NCBI GenBank assembly: GCA_949825045.1
Contig: OX463818.1
Coordinates: 33,868,906 to 33,932,905, forward strand
Reading direction: 5' to 3'
DNA: 64,000 nt
DNA from: Argyresthia goedartella
Taxonomy: Eukaryota > Arthropoda > Insecta > Lepidoptera > Argyresthiidae
Part shown: positions 52,458 through 62,224 of the stretch, piece after piece
Position numbering within the stretch: the stretch's first letter is position 1
How the letters are laid out: the number at the start of each line of letters is the position of its first letter
The notes under the pieces: generated by a model
The model's database searches: none
What the model was told of the DNA's origin: nothing
Seen by the model: only the letters and a program-made list of their open reading frames with translations
Translations under genes and position numbers: made by a program

Positions 52458-53519
52458 TCGATTAAATACTAGCCTTACCGAAATAAAAACTTAACTTTTA
52501 AGCAAGGAATAACATTTAATTTTGCACTTACACGAAATTAACCACCCAGAAATTCAAACGTAGCGCCACAAAACCTTTCTATTTGAGTACGGTACGGTTC
52601 TTGAGAAACTGTTGAAATTGTAATTTTATACCATTCTATACGGGACTTACCTAAAAAAAGGTCCTAACGTTCGAATTGGTATTAGTGGTTAATTTTGTGG
52701 ATGTGTAAAATAGTAGATTGTACAACAAGGGCATAAAACACGCCATTTAACTCGAGGCGTTGATATCGACCCGAGCCGCAGGCAGGGGTGGATAGTTAAG
52801 TCGAGGGTAAAATGGGGTTTATGGCCGAGTTATACACCCTGCTTTTCACTTCGATTGCGAGAAAATGAAACAGTGATAATGTGAAAAATACTGTTTGTTT
52901 GCCGCTTCTCCAGAACATGAAATTTTCATGTTTTAAGATAAATTTGCTCTGATTTAGGCGGCAATGTCTATTTAAAAAACTCCTTTTACTTTTGTTTCGA
53001 TTAGTGTTTTAGGCGTAAGCATTATTTCCTCTTCACTTGATGACATATTAATTAATTTCATAAATAAACAAGTTTTGCAAAGAAAATAACTAAATAAAAG
53101 TCAAAAACAAGTCTCTTTCCCGCCACTGTATTATTATTATTATTTTTTTATTTTTTTTCTGCTTGACATTTTTAGCTCAGGTCGTACGCAATACTGCCCG
53201 AGTCATGCTTGGGTTTTGAATGTTTTTGTTAATTATACTTTTTTTTAATGTATTAAAATAACAAGTTTATTTAATGCAGTCACCTCGTCTGTCAGGCTAA
53301 ATGGCTCAACTGTTATTTTAAATTATTAATCTGCGGTCTAGATGACGACAACACTTTATGCACTAGTGCCTAAAATGCGATTTTATGCAGCCTACATCCA
53401 GCATAAAGAAGAACTTTTCGAGCATGAGAAGTGAAAAATATTGTTTTCCAAACAGGCTTGGAAATGTGACCATTGTTGTGACAACCTTCTTTGAGATGAA
53501 TCGAACATTCTGTACTGCG
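52458..53519. other. AT-rich spacer, no gene seen
   Basis: Contains a GACCCGAGCCGCAGGCAGGG-type short repeat near 52773 and a TTATTATTATTATT run near 53130. Confidence 0.5.
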
Positions 53520-53710
53520 CTGCTGTCCTGGTCGCGTTTTCTGAAAAGCCCGCGAGGTAACACGCGGGGGCCACATTATGCCCCACGGGCTTTTCATAAT
53601 TTCGAAGCGCCACGAAAAGGTAGAGCGCTACAGCGCGACGTTGCGTTGTACTGAGTTTTTCAACGCTCACATTGACAATTCATCGTCTGAATAGTCCGTG
53701 TTTTTTGGCG
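53520..53710 (+). repeat. MITE-like arm (left)
   Basis: GAGCGCTACAGCGCGACGTT (53624) and CACATTGACAATTCATCGTC (53668) recur in inverted orientation at 54430-54520. AAAAGCCCGCG... and ...CACGGGCTTTT near 53543-53595 form a further inverted pair. Confidence 0.55.
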
Positions 53711-53751
53711 CCTGCGGTGTTGCGTCCCTCTGGCTTTTCTTGAATTCGCTT

Positions 53752-53844
53752 CTAGCAAACCGGAGCGCTACAACGCTACAACGCGACTATGTTTATCCAT
53801 AATACATAGTCGCGTTGTAGCGTTGTAGCGCTCCGGTTTGCTAG
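53752..53844. repeat. Perfect inverted repeat, 40-bp arms, 13-bp spacer
   Basis: 53752-53791 and 53805-53844 are exact reverse complements (outer end CTAGCAAACCGGAGCGC). The inner part repeats CTACAACG. The right arm continues into the antisense RT remnant. Confidence 0.92.
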
Positions 53845-54211
53845 TAGGTGGCCGGAAGTTTGGGGGGCACCGCAACGGCAGCTTGTGCTTGCGCAGCTTG
53901 TCCTCAGGCAGGATACCCCAGCGTTTGAAGATGGTCTGATCGTTGGTGTAGAAGTTGAATGACAACGGAGACAGCACACTTCCCAACGGCAGCCCATTTT
54001 TGTGGTCGCGCCATCTGCTTCTTTTTCCTTGCAAGGAGACAAAAAACCTTCTGTTCCGCAGAAACGAAGCCACCATTTGATTAAGATAGTAGTCCTCGGG
54101 CAAGTCAAACAGTTTTTGGATGAGCATACTGTGGTTGACTGTGTCGTATGCAGCTGACAGATCTTCAAGAACCACACCTACAGCCACAGAAAATTTTGAA
54201 GCCGTTCTCAA
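53830..54211 (-). pseudogene. LINE reverse transcriptase fragment
   Basis: The minus-strand frame contains VVLEDLSAAYDTVNHSMLIQ, FLRNRRFFVSLQGKRSRWRD and NGLPLGSVLSPLSFNFYTND. The pattern matches RT blocks (F.DLSAAYDTVNH..L, then NGLPQGSVLSPLLFNIYTND) of an RTE/Jockey-group LINE. The Q in LPQGS is replaced by L and the YADD box is absent. Both ends are broken, and the distal end merges into the 40-bp inverted repeat. Confidence 0.7.
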
Positions 54212-54419
54212 TGCGTTGCGTGAGGTTCAGAACCTGGTTAATACACGATATACTTTATTAGTTGCTTATTTGACATTTATTTTCGACCAGCAGTTACATA
54301 CAAACTTTGTTTTTGTCATTTCACTAGGTGAGATGATGAGAAACTGGTTAGTTTATCATCAGCGTCCGCATGGTGCGCTTATCCGCTTTCTCTTTAAAGC
54401 CTAGAGCATGGGTCGCAAA

Positions 54420-54540
54420 CGTTGTACTCCACGGGCTATTCAGATGATGAATAGTCAATGTGCGCGCTAAAAAACCCCGTGTGGTACAACGCAGCATCGC
54501 GCTGTAGCGCACTGACGTGTCCGAGTCAGTACTACGCGTA
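54420..54540 (-). repeat. MITE-like arm (right, inverted)
   Basis: GGGCTATTCAGATGATGAAT and TACAACGCAGCATCGCGCTG are the inverted counterparts of the left arm at 53624-53700. They may be two inverted copies of one repeat or the ends of a ~900-bp composite. Confidence 0.5.
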
Positions 54541-54905
54541 GCTGCCGGTTAAACATGTATTAATAGTACATTACTGTCACGGTCTGTAATGATTGCGTTG
54601 CTGGTCGCACTGTTGGTGGCCGAAAGCGCAGCACAGCGCAGCTCAAGGCCTACACAGCGCGATCAGCTTTGCAGCCTTAGATGGACAAGCTGGAATAAAT
54701 GCCGAGACCGAAGGTCGAGGCTTTTATAGCGCGGACATCAAAGGCTGCAATGGTGACCAAGTTTATAGGCCGAGAGCGTAGCTAAGCTAAGCTCGAGGCC
54801 ATCATAGTGTGGCCAGCAGTGCAGTCATTGCGGATCAAGCCTTGTATAGTACCTTACTCAAATAATGCGAGTAATTAAATAAAACCAGCTTATTATAAAA
54901 TTGAG
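54541..54905. other. Unrecognised GC-richer stretch
   Basis: Contains local repeats of GCGCAGC and GGCC; no domain found in any frame. Confidence 0.4.
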
Positions 54906-54910
54906 AGTGA

Positions 54911-55050
54911 GTTTTTTTTTGTCACACATAACCAAATTCTGAATAAAGCCTTTTTGCAGTACCTTTTTTAGTGATAAGAAGATCTCCCGCTCTTTTTTTT
55001 GTCACACATAACCAAATTCTGACTAAAGCCTTTTTGCGCTACCTTTTTTT
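54911..55050 (+). repeat. Tandem repeat, 81-bp period, 2 copies
   Basis: TTTTGTCACACATAACCAAA plus TTCTGA.TAAAGCCTTTTTGC occurs at 54918 and 54999. Confidence 0.8.
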
Positions 55051-55109
55051 ACCATTTTCGAAACAAAGCTCGACAATCATGGAATTTGACAGGAAATTTC
55101 CGGTCGATA

Positions 55110-55263
55110 AAACACGACAGTAAAGGATTTTCACAGGAAATTGCCGGCACCTTTTTTGGAACCTCCAAGTAGCGCGGCAATGTCGACTTTGCTCAAAGAA
55201 GGTTGTCAAAATAAAGAGCACATTAATAGCTTTGTTTGAGTAAAATCCTTAACTGTCGTGTTT
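55110..55263. mobile_element. Small MITE-like element, 154 bp
   Basis: AAACACGACAGTAAAGGATT(TT) and the complement of the right end match at 21 of 22 bases. No coding sequence. The target duplication is unclear. Confidence 0.55.
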
Positions 55264-57120
55264 AGATGCCTGTTATAGTTGTATGAAAATTCTTATCTAC
55301 AGTGTTTTTAAAAATGGAACAATCTTTTTCTCCGGCACTGTGGCAACTAAGAAGATAACTTCTCAAAGATTTTATTTTAATTTCACTCATACATTTATTT
55401 GATTGAATTCCAACCGGGCTTTATTAAAGGCTAGCAAACGATGAATAATGAAGTCTGGAACTATTTTCCAGATTATACCCAACCTGCGAACAGCTTTCAT
55501 TTCATTTTGTTTTTTAGAAGGTGAACCGGTTTGCGATTCCCGCTATAAAACATTTTCCTAACAAAGACTATTGTACGTTTCCAACTTTAGTACTTGTTTT
55601 GATATGTGTTCCCTTCGTCGCGGAGTTGGTAGCAATGAAACCATTACTGCTAATTTTTGAAAAATTATAATTCACCAAGTTAAAAAACCGACTTCAAGTT
55701 CAAGCGCTATTTCTTTCTCCCCGGTCGGGATGCGAATGAAGTCTGTGTACATGAAAAATCCTCACAAAGCTTTTGCTGCACGGAACCATAAAACAAAACG
55801 TCATCTGTGTATTTTTTTTAAATTTGTTACTTTTTTTTAAAAAGCGCTCAATTAATTTTGATAAAATTTGTACGAGACCAAGTCTGAAGTATGACCTACC
55901 AATCAAAACAAGAATCATCAAAATCGGTCTTAATTAACGGAGTAATCGCGTAACAAACAAAAAAAAAACTCCTCCTTTTTGAAGTCTGTTGAAAACTGAG
56001 GGAGAAATTATTATAACTAAAACATACTATACGTTGCCGTTACTCGTGAGTATCATTTGTATATAATTTAATTATTTTTTATTGTGGCGAGGTTGTAGGT
56101 TCTACAAATCTCTTATCATTTTTTTAAAGCGCGTTATTGTAATCTGGCATCCGGATGTTTGGCCCATTTTTTGGTGACGGTTTGTCAGTCCAGCCAACAT
56201 AACGGCGACGGGAACAGATAGATGAAACGCACAATACCTTTTGCTCCCGGCATTACAGCGTCACCCCTTTCCCCATACCGGGTGGCAAAGCAACAATTGT
56301 GCCCACTATGCGACAATGGACTATATAATAAATAAATAAGTGCCTAAAATTCGGAGCAAGTTGACAAATAACACCAGCTAACCTAACCTAATCAATTTCA
56401 ATCGATCAATTTTTTAATAAATGGAGGTCTTACCACTAGGTTAATTTCGCTAATATCACGTGTTCATTATATTTTATGGTATTTGGACAAGTTCTCTTTC
56501 AAGAACCTGGAAATTTTCGTGAAGGGCGGTTGGTTCCAAGTATCTCCTTCGTGAGCAACTGCTCCCCTAACCTAACTTGCATCCGTGTAACTTTCTTAAC
56601 TTCCTCTTGCATCGAGAATGCTTAAAATTAATTACAATGGAGAGCAAGTTCAACGCTTTATACTTTCCTAAATTGAAACTCTTTGGAACCGCTTTAATTT
56701 TAAATTCAGTTCAGAACAGCAACTTTTTGTTCGTCTGTGAAAGGTGGAAACGACAACGCGGGAACTCGAGTTTCGCAACAAAAAGGGCGTGAACATTTGG
56801 TTAGGGTTGGGTTGAAACAATTTAATTTAACTCGATTATTTAGTTCATTCCATTAAGTTGGTTTGGAAACACACCGCCTTATTCATAAAACTTATCAAAA
56901 CTATGATAGCTAAAATGGGCTTTGTCCTTTTCTCACAAACACAAATTTCAAAGTGACAGACAAAGACAAACGAATTATAACGGCATTATAGTTAAAATAG
57001 GTTTATTAGACGTTTATGAATAAGGCGGTAAGTAAATCATTTATGGGAATTCAGGCAAACAGCAAATCTACGAGCGGATTTTTTGAAAGTTATTGAAGTA
57101 GCCCAAGGCAAAGGATGTTG
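55264..57120. other. Gene-free stretch with known repeat fragments
   Basis: 55663-55960 contains AATTCACCAAGTTAAAAAAC/CGACTTC and ATCAAAATCGGTCTTAATTA, an interspersed repeat also at 26383. 56258-56320 matches the CACCCCTTTCCCCATAC/GTGGGC body block of the SINE at 9308. The rest is unrecognised AT-rich sequence. Confidence 0.55.
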
Positions 57121-57134
57121 TGCCAATGTCCTCC

Positions 57135-57320
57135 CTGACGTCTAGGAATTTCAATAGGCTTCCCTTTCCAATTGACAAATCAACCAAACATTAGACATGT
57201 TAATCTGACATCTGGGAATTTCTATCACAATCCCTTCCAAATTGACAAATCAACCAGTCAGTAGACTTGTTATATTATTATGACGTGTGGGAATTTCTAA
57301 TTGACAAATCGAGCGATCAA
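57135..57320 (+). repeat. Degenerate tandem repeat, ~80-bp unit, 3 copies
   Basis: TGACGTCTAGGAATTTC, TGACATCTGGGAATTTC and TGACGTGTGGGAATTTC, each followed by AATTGACAAATC.A.C, at about 57137, 57209 and 57280. Confidence 0.75.
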
Positions 57321-57886
57321 AAAACTGAGTTAAGAAGCTGTCATTTGATAGAAACAACAAAATAAGTTTACCGCCATTGCACAGCGTTAGACCATAATAG
57401 TTAGGCTACGACCTACGATTTTGTGTAAACTGCATGCTTTTGTAACACAATGACTAAGTTTACTTGGAGTTCTAATATATCTACTACATCAACTGCACAA
57501 TGAGGGATTTTTTAAAAAAAAAACTTCAGAAGTTCCAAATTTGTCAATAGATGTCGTTGAAAAGTCGTGGCTTTCACAGCCAGTTGCCAGATCAAAAATT
57601 TGTGTTCTGTGGCTGATGGTGGCTGGTCTGTGATGTGTCAAAGCGTTTCTCCTGTGGTTACGCGATGTTTTGTTTTCCTGTTCTCCTCTGTTTTGTGACT
57701 ATTACGACGACCCTGGCTATTCTTTCGGACTCTTGTAGCTCCTTCCCACGACTGACCTCCGCGTGCACCCTGGACATTTGCTTGCCATTACGATTGACCC
57801 CTGCCTGTGTATTGGACTTCGATTTTGTCATCACGATACCTTCGCGAGCACCCTGTGTTGATGCTGTTCGACAGACTTTGGTTACC

Positions 57887-58100
57887 ATGGAAAAAAAGCC
57901 TAATCGTCCATGCGTTGTTAGGTTTTGTAAAAAAAATGGTACTCACCGTTTCCCTAGTGATGAACATCGACGTTCACTATGGGTTCAAGCTGTTGAACCA
58001 GCAAAGCCTGGATTTACCCTAGGAAAGCATAGCAGGATATGCTCCGATCACTTCAAGCCATCCGATTTTAATAGAACACCGTTATCATTGTTACAGCCAG
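57887..58100 (+). CDS. Exon 1, THAP zinc finger
   Basis: The ATG at 57887 sits in a good context (ACCATGG). RPCVVRFC, HRFPSD, SLWVQAVE and SRICSDHF are THAP landmarks. It ends CCAG/GTAAGT with one base left over, matching the start of exon 2. Confidence 0.85.
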
Positions 58101-60367
58101 GTAAGTTTACCTAAAGATTTCCGAGTATGCCTAGTACGCACCATACCCGTGCTCATGAGTGCTTACTTTCGCGAGTCAGGTGTGATTTCATCTTTTGCAC
58201 TAATTAGTGCTTATGCGAGCAAGCTTATCAGCAATGTTCTTGCCCAATCTGTACCTATCCTAACACATAATCCGTTTGACAGGTGGCAGATGCCAACGTC
58301 AACAGCTCGCCTAGCCCGAATAGTATTAAATAGCTACTAAAATGTCCTTATTAACATGTGTTTTTTTTATAGATATTGCTCCAAAAACTTTGAAGAAAAC
58401 CTCTGTTCCTTCATTGTTTTCATGGAAAACAACTCCTCAACAATCTCCATCAACGTCTGAAGAACAAAACTCGCTAACTCTTAACCTAACCAAAAAACCT
58501 ATGCACGAAGTAAGTCACCTATTGTTATCTATAGCCTAAAGGAATTCATTCAATATTCTGTCTTGCATTGAGCCTTGCAGGACTGCGAAGCATGCAGAGT
58601 AGTTCTGCGAGGTGGATAGAAATACCGTCACAAAAAACATAATATTTGATACCGCGCAGGTGCAGTTATTTGATATCCTGCACAGGGCCTGTAAACTCGG
58701 AACACTGCTTGTAGTCCTTTGCACAGTAATATTGTTCTGTGGCTTGTTGTCCTGCTTAGCCGGCCGTATTGCAGACAGGAATATGAACAAGATACTGTGT
58801 CAAACATTGAGAAATGCCGCATTGCAAGTAGGTAGGTATACTTAATGTTGTTTGACGACCTCTGTAGCGTTGCAGTTGGGGGTGTGCTTTACAAGTGAGA
58901 CGTCCCGGGTTCGACTCCTGGTGGGGCGGGAGGAAAAAACACCCTCATGGCATGGATGTTTACATGTTTGTGATGTTGCTGTTTCTGGTTTCTACAACAC
59001 AGGGTATCCTAGTGTGAAACCAGAAGCGATGTATGTGCCTGTATGTAAATGTAAAAATAAAACTAGAGATTCAAATATGTTTTCTTTTATTTCCAGTGTG
59101 TCCAATATTATTTGTAGAAGAGCAACAATATTTGGTCGCTGTAGATAGTAGTTTAAATGAAGATCCCTTACACATGAGTGAAGAAGATGCAGACTCTGTC
59201 TTTGCAAATCCCAACGATGACATGCAAGAAGATATTGCTGTGGAACTGCACAATGATATAGCAGAAGAGTTAGAGATTTCTCAACATGACGAGTTGGTGC
59301 AGGAGGGATCATTGAGAGATGATAAGATAACTTCAAAATATGAGTCAGTACAAACTCATGAGTGTAGTGTCTCAACTTCAAAAGATGAGTCACTACAAAC
59401 TCATGAGTGTAGTGTCTCAACTTCAAAAGATGAGTCAGTACAAACTCATGAGTGTAGTGTCTCAACTTCAAAAGATGAGTCAGTACAAACTCATGAGTGT
59501 AGTGTCTCGGGTTTTACCATCCACTTGTACAAAAATAATGATAAAGTTGTGCACTTCTACACTGGCCTAGAGAATTTTGAAAAAGTGATGCTTGTGTTTG
59601 ACACTTTAGGGCAATGTGCTCATAATCTTACCTATTTTTATGGACATCCACCAAAGAACCTCAATGCATTCGAACAATTTTTCATTACCTTAATGATAGT
59701 ACGGAGACATAAACCTTTCGAAGAAATTGCTATGATGTATCAAGTAACAACCAAACAAATCTATAATATATTTATCACTTGGGTCAGGTTCATTTCGCTG
59801 CAATGGAAAAATTTGGACTTGTGGTTAGACAGAGATAGCGTAAGAGCATACATGCCTTTAGATATTCATGATAAGTATCCATCAACACGGGTTATACTTG
59901 ATGCAACAGAAATCCCTATTAAAAAACCTAAACTACCTTTTGCGCAGCAAGTCACATTCTCTTCCTATAAAAACAGGAACACCTTAAAGATCCTTATTGG
60001 AATTACCCCTAGTGGCTTCATTAGTTATGTGTCTCCATGCTATGGCGGCTCTGCTACTGATAGGCAAGTTATAGAACGCAGTACAATACTTAGTAGATTT
60101 GACTACAATGATGAAATAATGGTGGATAAAGGCTTAAATGTCCAAGACATTTTTGTTCCCTATGGTGTCAAAGTGAACATGCCATCTTTCTCCAAAAAAG
60201 GCAATCAAATTCTACCTCAGACACTTAGCTCCTCCAGAAAAGTGGCAAGCAAAAGGGTTCATGTAGAAAGGGTTATTGGCTTGCTAAAGACATATGAGAT
60301 TTTGACTCAACCTTTGAATCAAACAGAAATTGTGTTGTCGAGCGACATTGTGTTTATATGCGTGTAA
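57887..60367 (+). CDS. THAP-domain DDE transposase gene (ISL2EU/PIF-like), spliced
   Basis: Exon 1 (57887-58100) encodes a THAP DNA-binding domain with C9-x4-C14-x37-C52-x2-H55. Exon 2 (58373-58509) adds a Ser/Pro-rich linker. Exon 3 (from ~59097) encodes an acidic stretch, four 15-residue repeats and the helix-turn-helix NLNAFEQFFITLMIVRRHKP. The DDE_4 catalytic core follows: D at 59900 (ILDATEIPI), D at 60125 (IMVDKGLNV) and E at 60266 (HVERVIGLLK). All three acidic residues are present. It ends at 60367, perhaps 10-15 residues short of the usual C-terminus. Exon 2 ends in phase 0, but the exon 3 acceptor at 59095-59096 needs phase 1, so a middle exon is missing from this model or the gene is broken. 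THAP+DDE proteins occur both as transposases and as domesticated genes. Confidence 0.75.
58373..58509 (+). CDS. Exon 2, linker
   Basis: Acceptor TTTTTTTTATAG, donor GAA/GTAAGT. 137 nt restore phase 0 after exon 1. Encodes IAPKTLKKTSVPSLFSWKTT and a Ser/Pro-rich tail. Confidence 0.7.
58848..59050 (+). repeat. SINE-like insertion in the THAP gene intron
   Basis: The tRNA-like 3' half CGTCCCGGGTTCGACTCCTG holds a perfect B box. The body is G-rich (GGTGGGGCGGGAGG) and the end is A-rich (AAATGTAAAAATAAA). Lies between exons 2 and 3. Confidence 0.5.
59332..59512 (+). repeat. 45-bp coding minisatellite, 4 units
   Basis: TGAGTCAGTACAAACTCATG starts units at 59341, 59386, 59431 and 59476. Each unit encodes 15 residues (DESVQTHECSVSTSK) and keeps frame. 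Confidence 0.9.
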
Positions 60368-60402
60368 TACAAAGCCACCGTCGTCATATACCTAACACAC
60401 AA
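60368..60402. other. Junction between THAP gene and Gypsy LTR
   Basis: Short sequence between the transposase stop and the presumed LTR start. The gene's 3' end may have been removed by the insertion. Confidence 0.4.
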
Positions 60403-60609
60403 AGTTAGGCACATATCGTCGATGCCCTCAATTTAGAAATAGTAAAACTAAGCATATATTTTATTTCACTTTTATTACCAGCGCTCCTAGCATCGGACGC
60501 TTTCTAACATTGGTTAATTTTAAGTCACTTTATGTAAGAACTGAGTATAAATCATAATTGCACATCCTTGGACTTTCCTTCATCTCCACTGTCAGCCACT
60601 ACATATAAT
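60403..60609 (+). mobile_element. Presumed 5' LTR of an errantivirus-like Ty3/Gypsy element
   Basis: It is bounded on the right by the primer site and on the left, by inference, by AGTTAGG; insect errantivirus LTRs commonly start AGT and end in AAT or similar. The partner LTR is outside the window, so the 5' edge is unconfirmed. Confidence 0.5.
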
Positions 60610-60627
60610 TGGCGCAGCCACGGAGTT
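60610..60627 (+). promoter_or_regulatory. Primer binding site (TGGCGCAG type)
   Basis: TGGCGCAGCCACGGAGTT abuts ...CATATAAT. TGGCGCAG-type sites are used by 297/17.6-like Gypsy elements (tRNA-Ser). Confidence 0.6.
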
Positions 60628-61003
60628 GTAGAATCAGTTCCGGATTCTTCGAGTATCAATCTGCTGAACTGGTCGCTGTATCTACATCTACAACAAGAAC
60701 CTATGAGAGCTGGCTTTTGGACGTGAAGAGGAACCCGCCTTATCCAGACATCGATAGAACGAGGCTCCAACCAAGGAAAGATGCTGTTAATTTTGTAAGT
60801 ACATTATACTCTAATTATTGGTTGCCATTTTCCTTAATTTTTTTTCCAAATCGTCCTGAATAATCCCAAAAATTTTCCATCCTAATTCAGCACGATTTAG
60901 GGGTAGTTCCCTTAGTGATAGTAATAGGCGCCGTAATCTTCGCATCGAGCAAAGAGACGCATTCAGGGATTTAGACCCTATACAGGAGGAATTTCCTACT
61001 GAA

Positions 61004-62224
61004 ATGGCGGCCGCAGATTTAGATACCATTCATAAAGCACTAAGAAATGTGCCCGAATTTGACGGGAATCCAAACGTCCTAATTAGATTCCTAAGATTAT
61101 GTGATCAATTAGTTCAGACATATGTAAATGCCGCCCCAGGTCATGAGTTGATTAACTTATATCTATTAAATGGCATTTTAAATAAAATTACGGGACCTGC
61201 TGGCCGTACATTAGCCACCAATGGCACACCGTCCACTTGGCAAGGTATCAGAAATACTTTGGTCAACAATTTCAGTGATCAAAGAGACGAGTCTGCTCTC
61301 TACACAGACCTGTCCATGTTAATTCAAGGCACAGGTACACCGCAAGATTTTTACGAACGGGTACAAAATCTATTGAGCACTATCATGACATACGTGGAAC
61401 TACATGATAGCGTAGCCACCACCGTTGAAGCCAAGCGTTCCCTATATAAAAAGCTTGCCCTTCAGTCATACCTAAGAGGCTTAAATGACCCACTAGGATC
61501 GCGAATTCGATGCATGCGACCAAACACCTTAGAGGATGCTCTCCAATTTGCGCAAGAAGAGTTGAACATCCTTTATTTGCAAGGCAAAAACAAGCCAACC
61601 CCCTTCAGAAACATGACACCATTCACTGCACCTTCAGCTAGGTCACAAATATTCACTGCACCTACATCTGTTAGACCTCAAATCCCTCAAAATTATTCGT
61701 TTGCACCAAATCCACACACACACGCATTTATGACAAATCAGGATCCAATCCCACCACCAATGCAAAGAAACAGGTATCAGCGGAACCCTAACAATCCAGG
61801 TCCTTCACGCACACAGCAAATTTTTAGTGCCATGCCCAGATCTAACATGTCTACCGGCTTTAGGATCCCCCAAGCGCAATTTACTCGGCAAAATCAGTCT
61901 TACAATCAAGCCCAACCCATGAGTGGTGTTAGCCACCCCGTGGCCCGAACTTTGCCACCAACAAGGCCCAACAATTGGCGGAGCAATGACAACTCTCATG
62001 TTGACTACAGGTCGCGAGAAATGCATTTACATGAAATACAAAACCCTTCTGAGTCTTGTTACTATGGTTATGAAGAGCCGTTATCTGCAGAACAATTCTA
62101 TATGGGATCATACGAATACCCACCCCAAGATACGTTATGTTATGATCAAAATGATCAGGTTGTCGTTAACCAAGAAAATGAATCAAATTTTCCCTTAGAT
62201 ACGGAGGGGAGTTACCCCGAATAG
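61004..62224 (+). CDS. Ty3/Gypsy Gag, 406 aa
   Basis: Structural protein of an LTR retroelement. The first ~190 residues are a capsid-like domain of errantivirus type (LRNVPEFDGNPNVLIRFLRL, SDQRDESALYTDLSMLIQGT, RLNDPLGS-like LRGLNDPLGSRIRCMRPNTL). The C-terminal half is Pro/Asn/Gln-rich, low complexity and lacks CCHC knuckles, as in several errantivirus Gags. The ATG at 61004 opens MAAADLDTIHKALRN. The stop at 62222-62224 overlaps pol, which lies in the -1 frame. A possible leader intron (donor GTAAGT 60799, acceptor CAG 60890) precedes it. Complete, no internal stop. Confidence 0.85.
   Translation: MAAADLDTIHKALRNVPEFDGNPNVLIRFLRLCDQLVQTYVNAAPGHELINLYLLNGILNKITGPAGRTLATNGTPSTWQGIRNTLVNNFSDQRDESALYTDLSMLIQGTGTPQDFYERVQNLLSTIMTYVELHDSVATTVEAKRSLYKKLALQSYLRGLNDPLGSRIRCMRPNTLEDALQFAQEELNILYLQGKNKPTPFRNMTPFTAPSARSQIFTAPTSVRPQIPQNYSFAPNPHTHAFMTNQDPIPPPMQRNRYQRNPNNPGPSRTQQIFSAMPRSNMSTGFRIPQAQFTRQNQSYNQAQPMSGVSHPVARTLPPTRPNNWRSNDNSHVDYRSREMHLHEIQNPSESCYYGYEEPLSAEQFYMGSYEYPPQDTLCYDQNDQVVVNQENESNFPLDTEGSYPE

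Noticed and set aside
53363..53670. Several overlapping frames of 66-92 codons on both strands
   Set aside because: Mutually overlapping short frames in a palindrome-rich repeat; no domain in any.
57635..57886. N-terminal extension of the THAP protein upstream of 57887
   Set aside because: The extension is hydrophobic, Cys-rich and unlike THAP proteins; the ATG at 57887 has a better context and sits at the usual distance before the first Cys.
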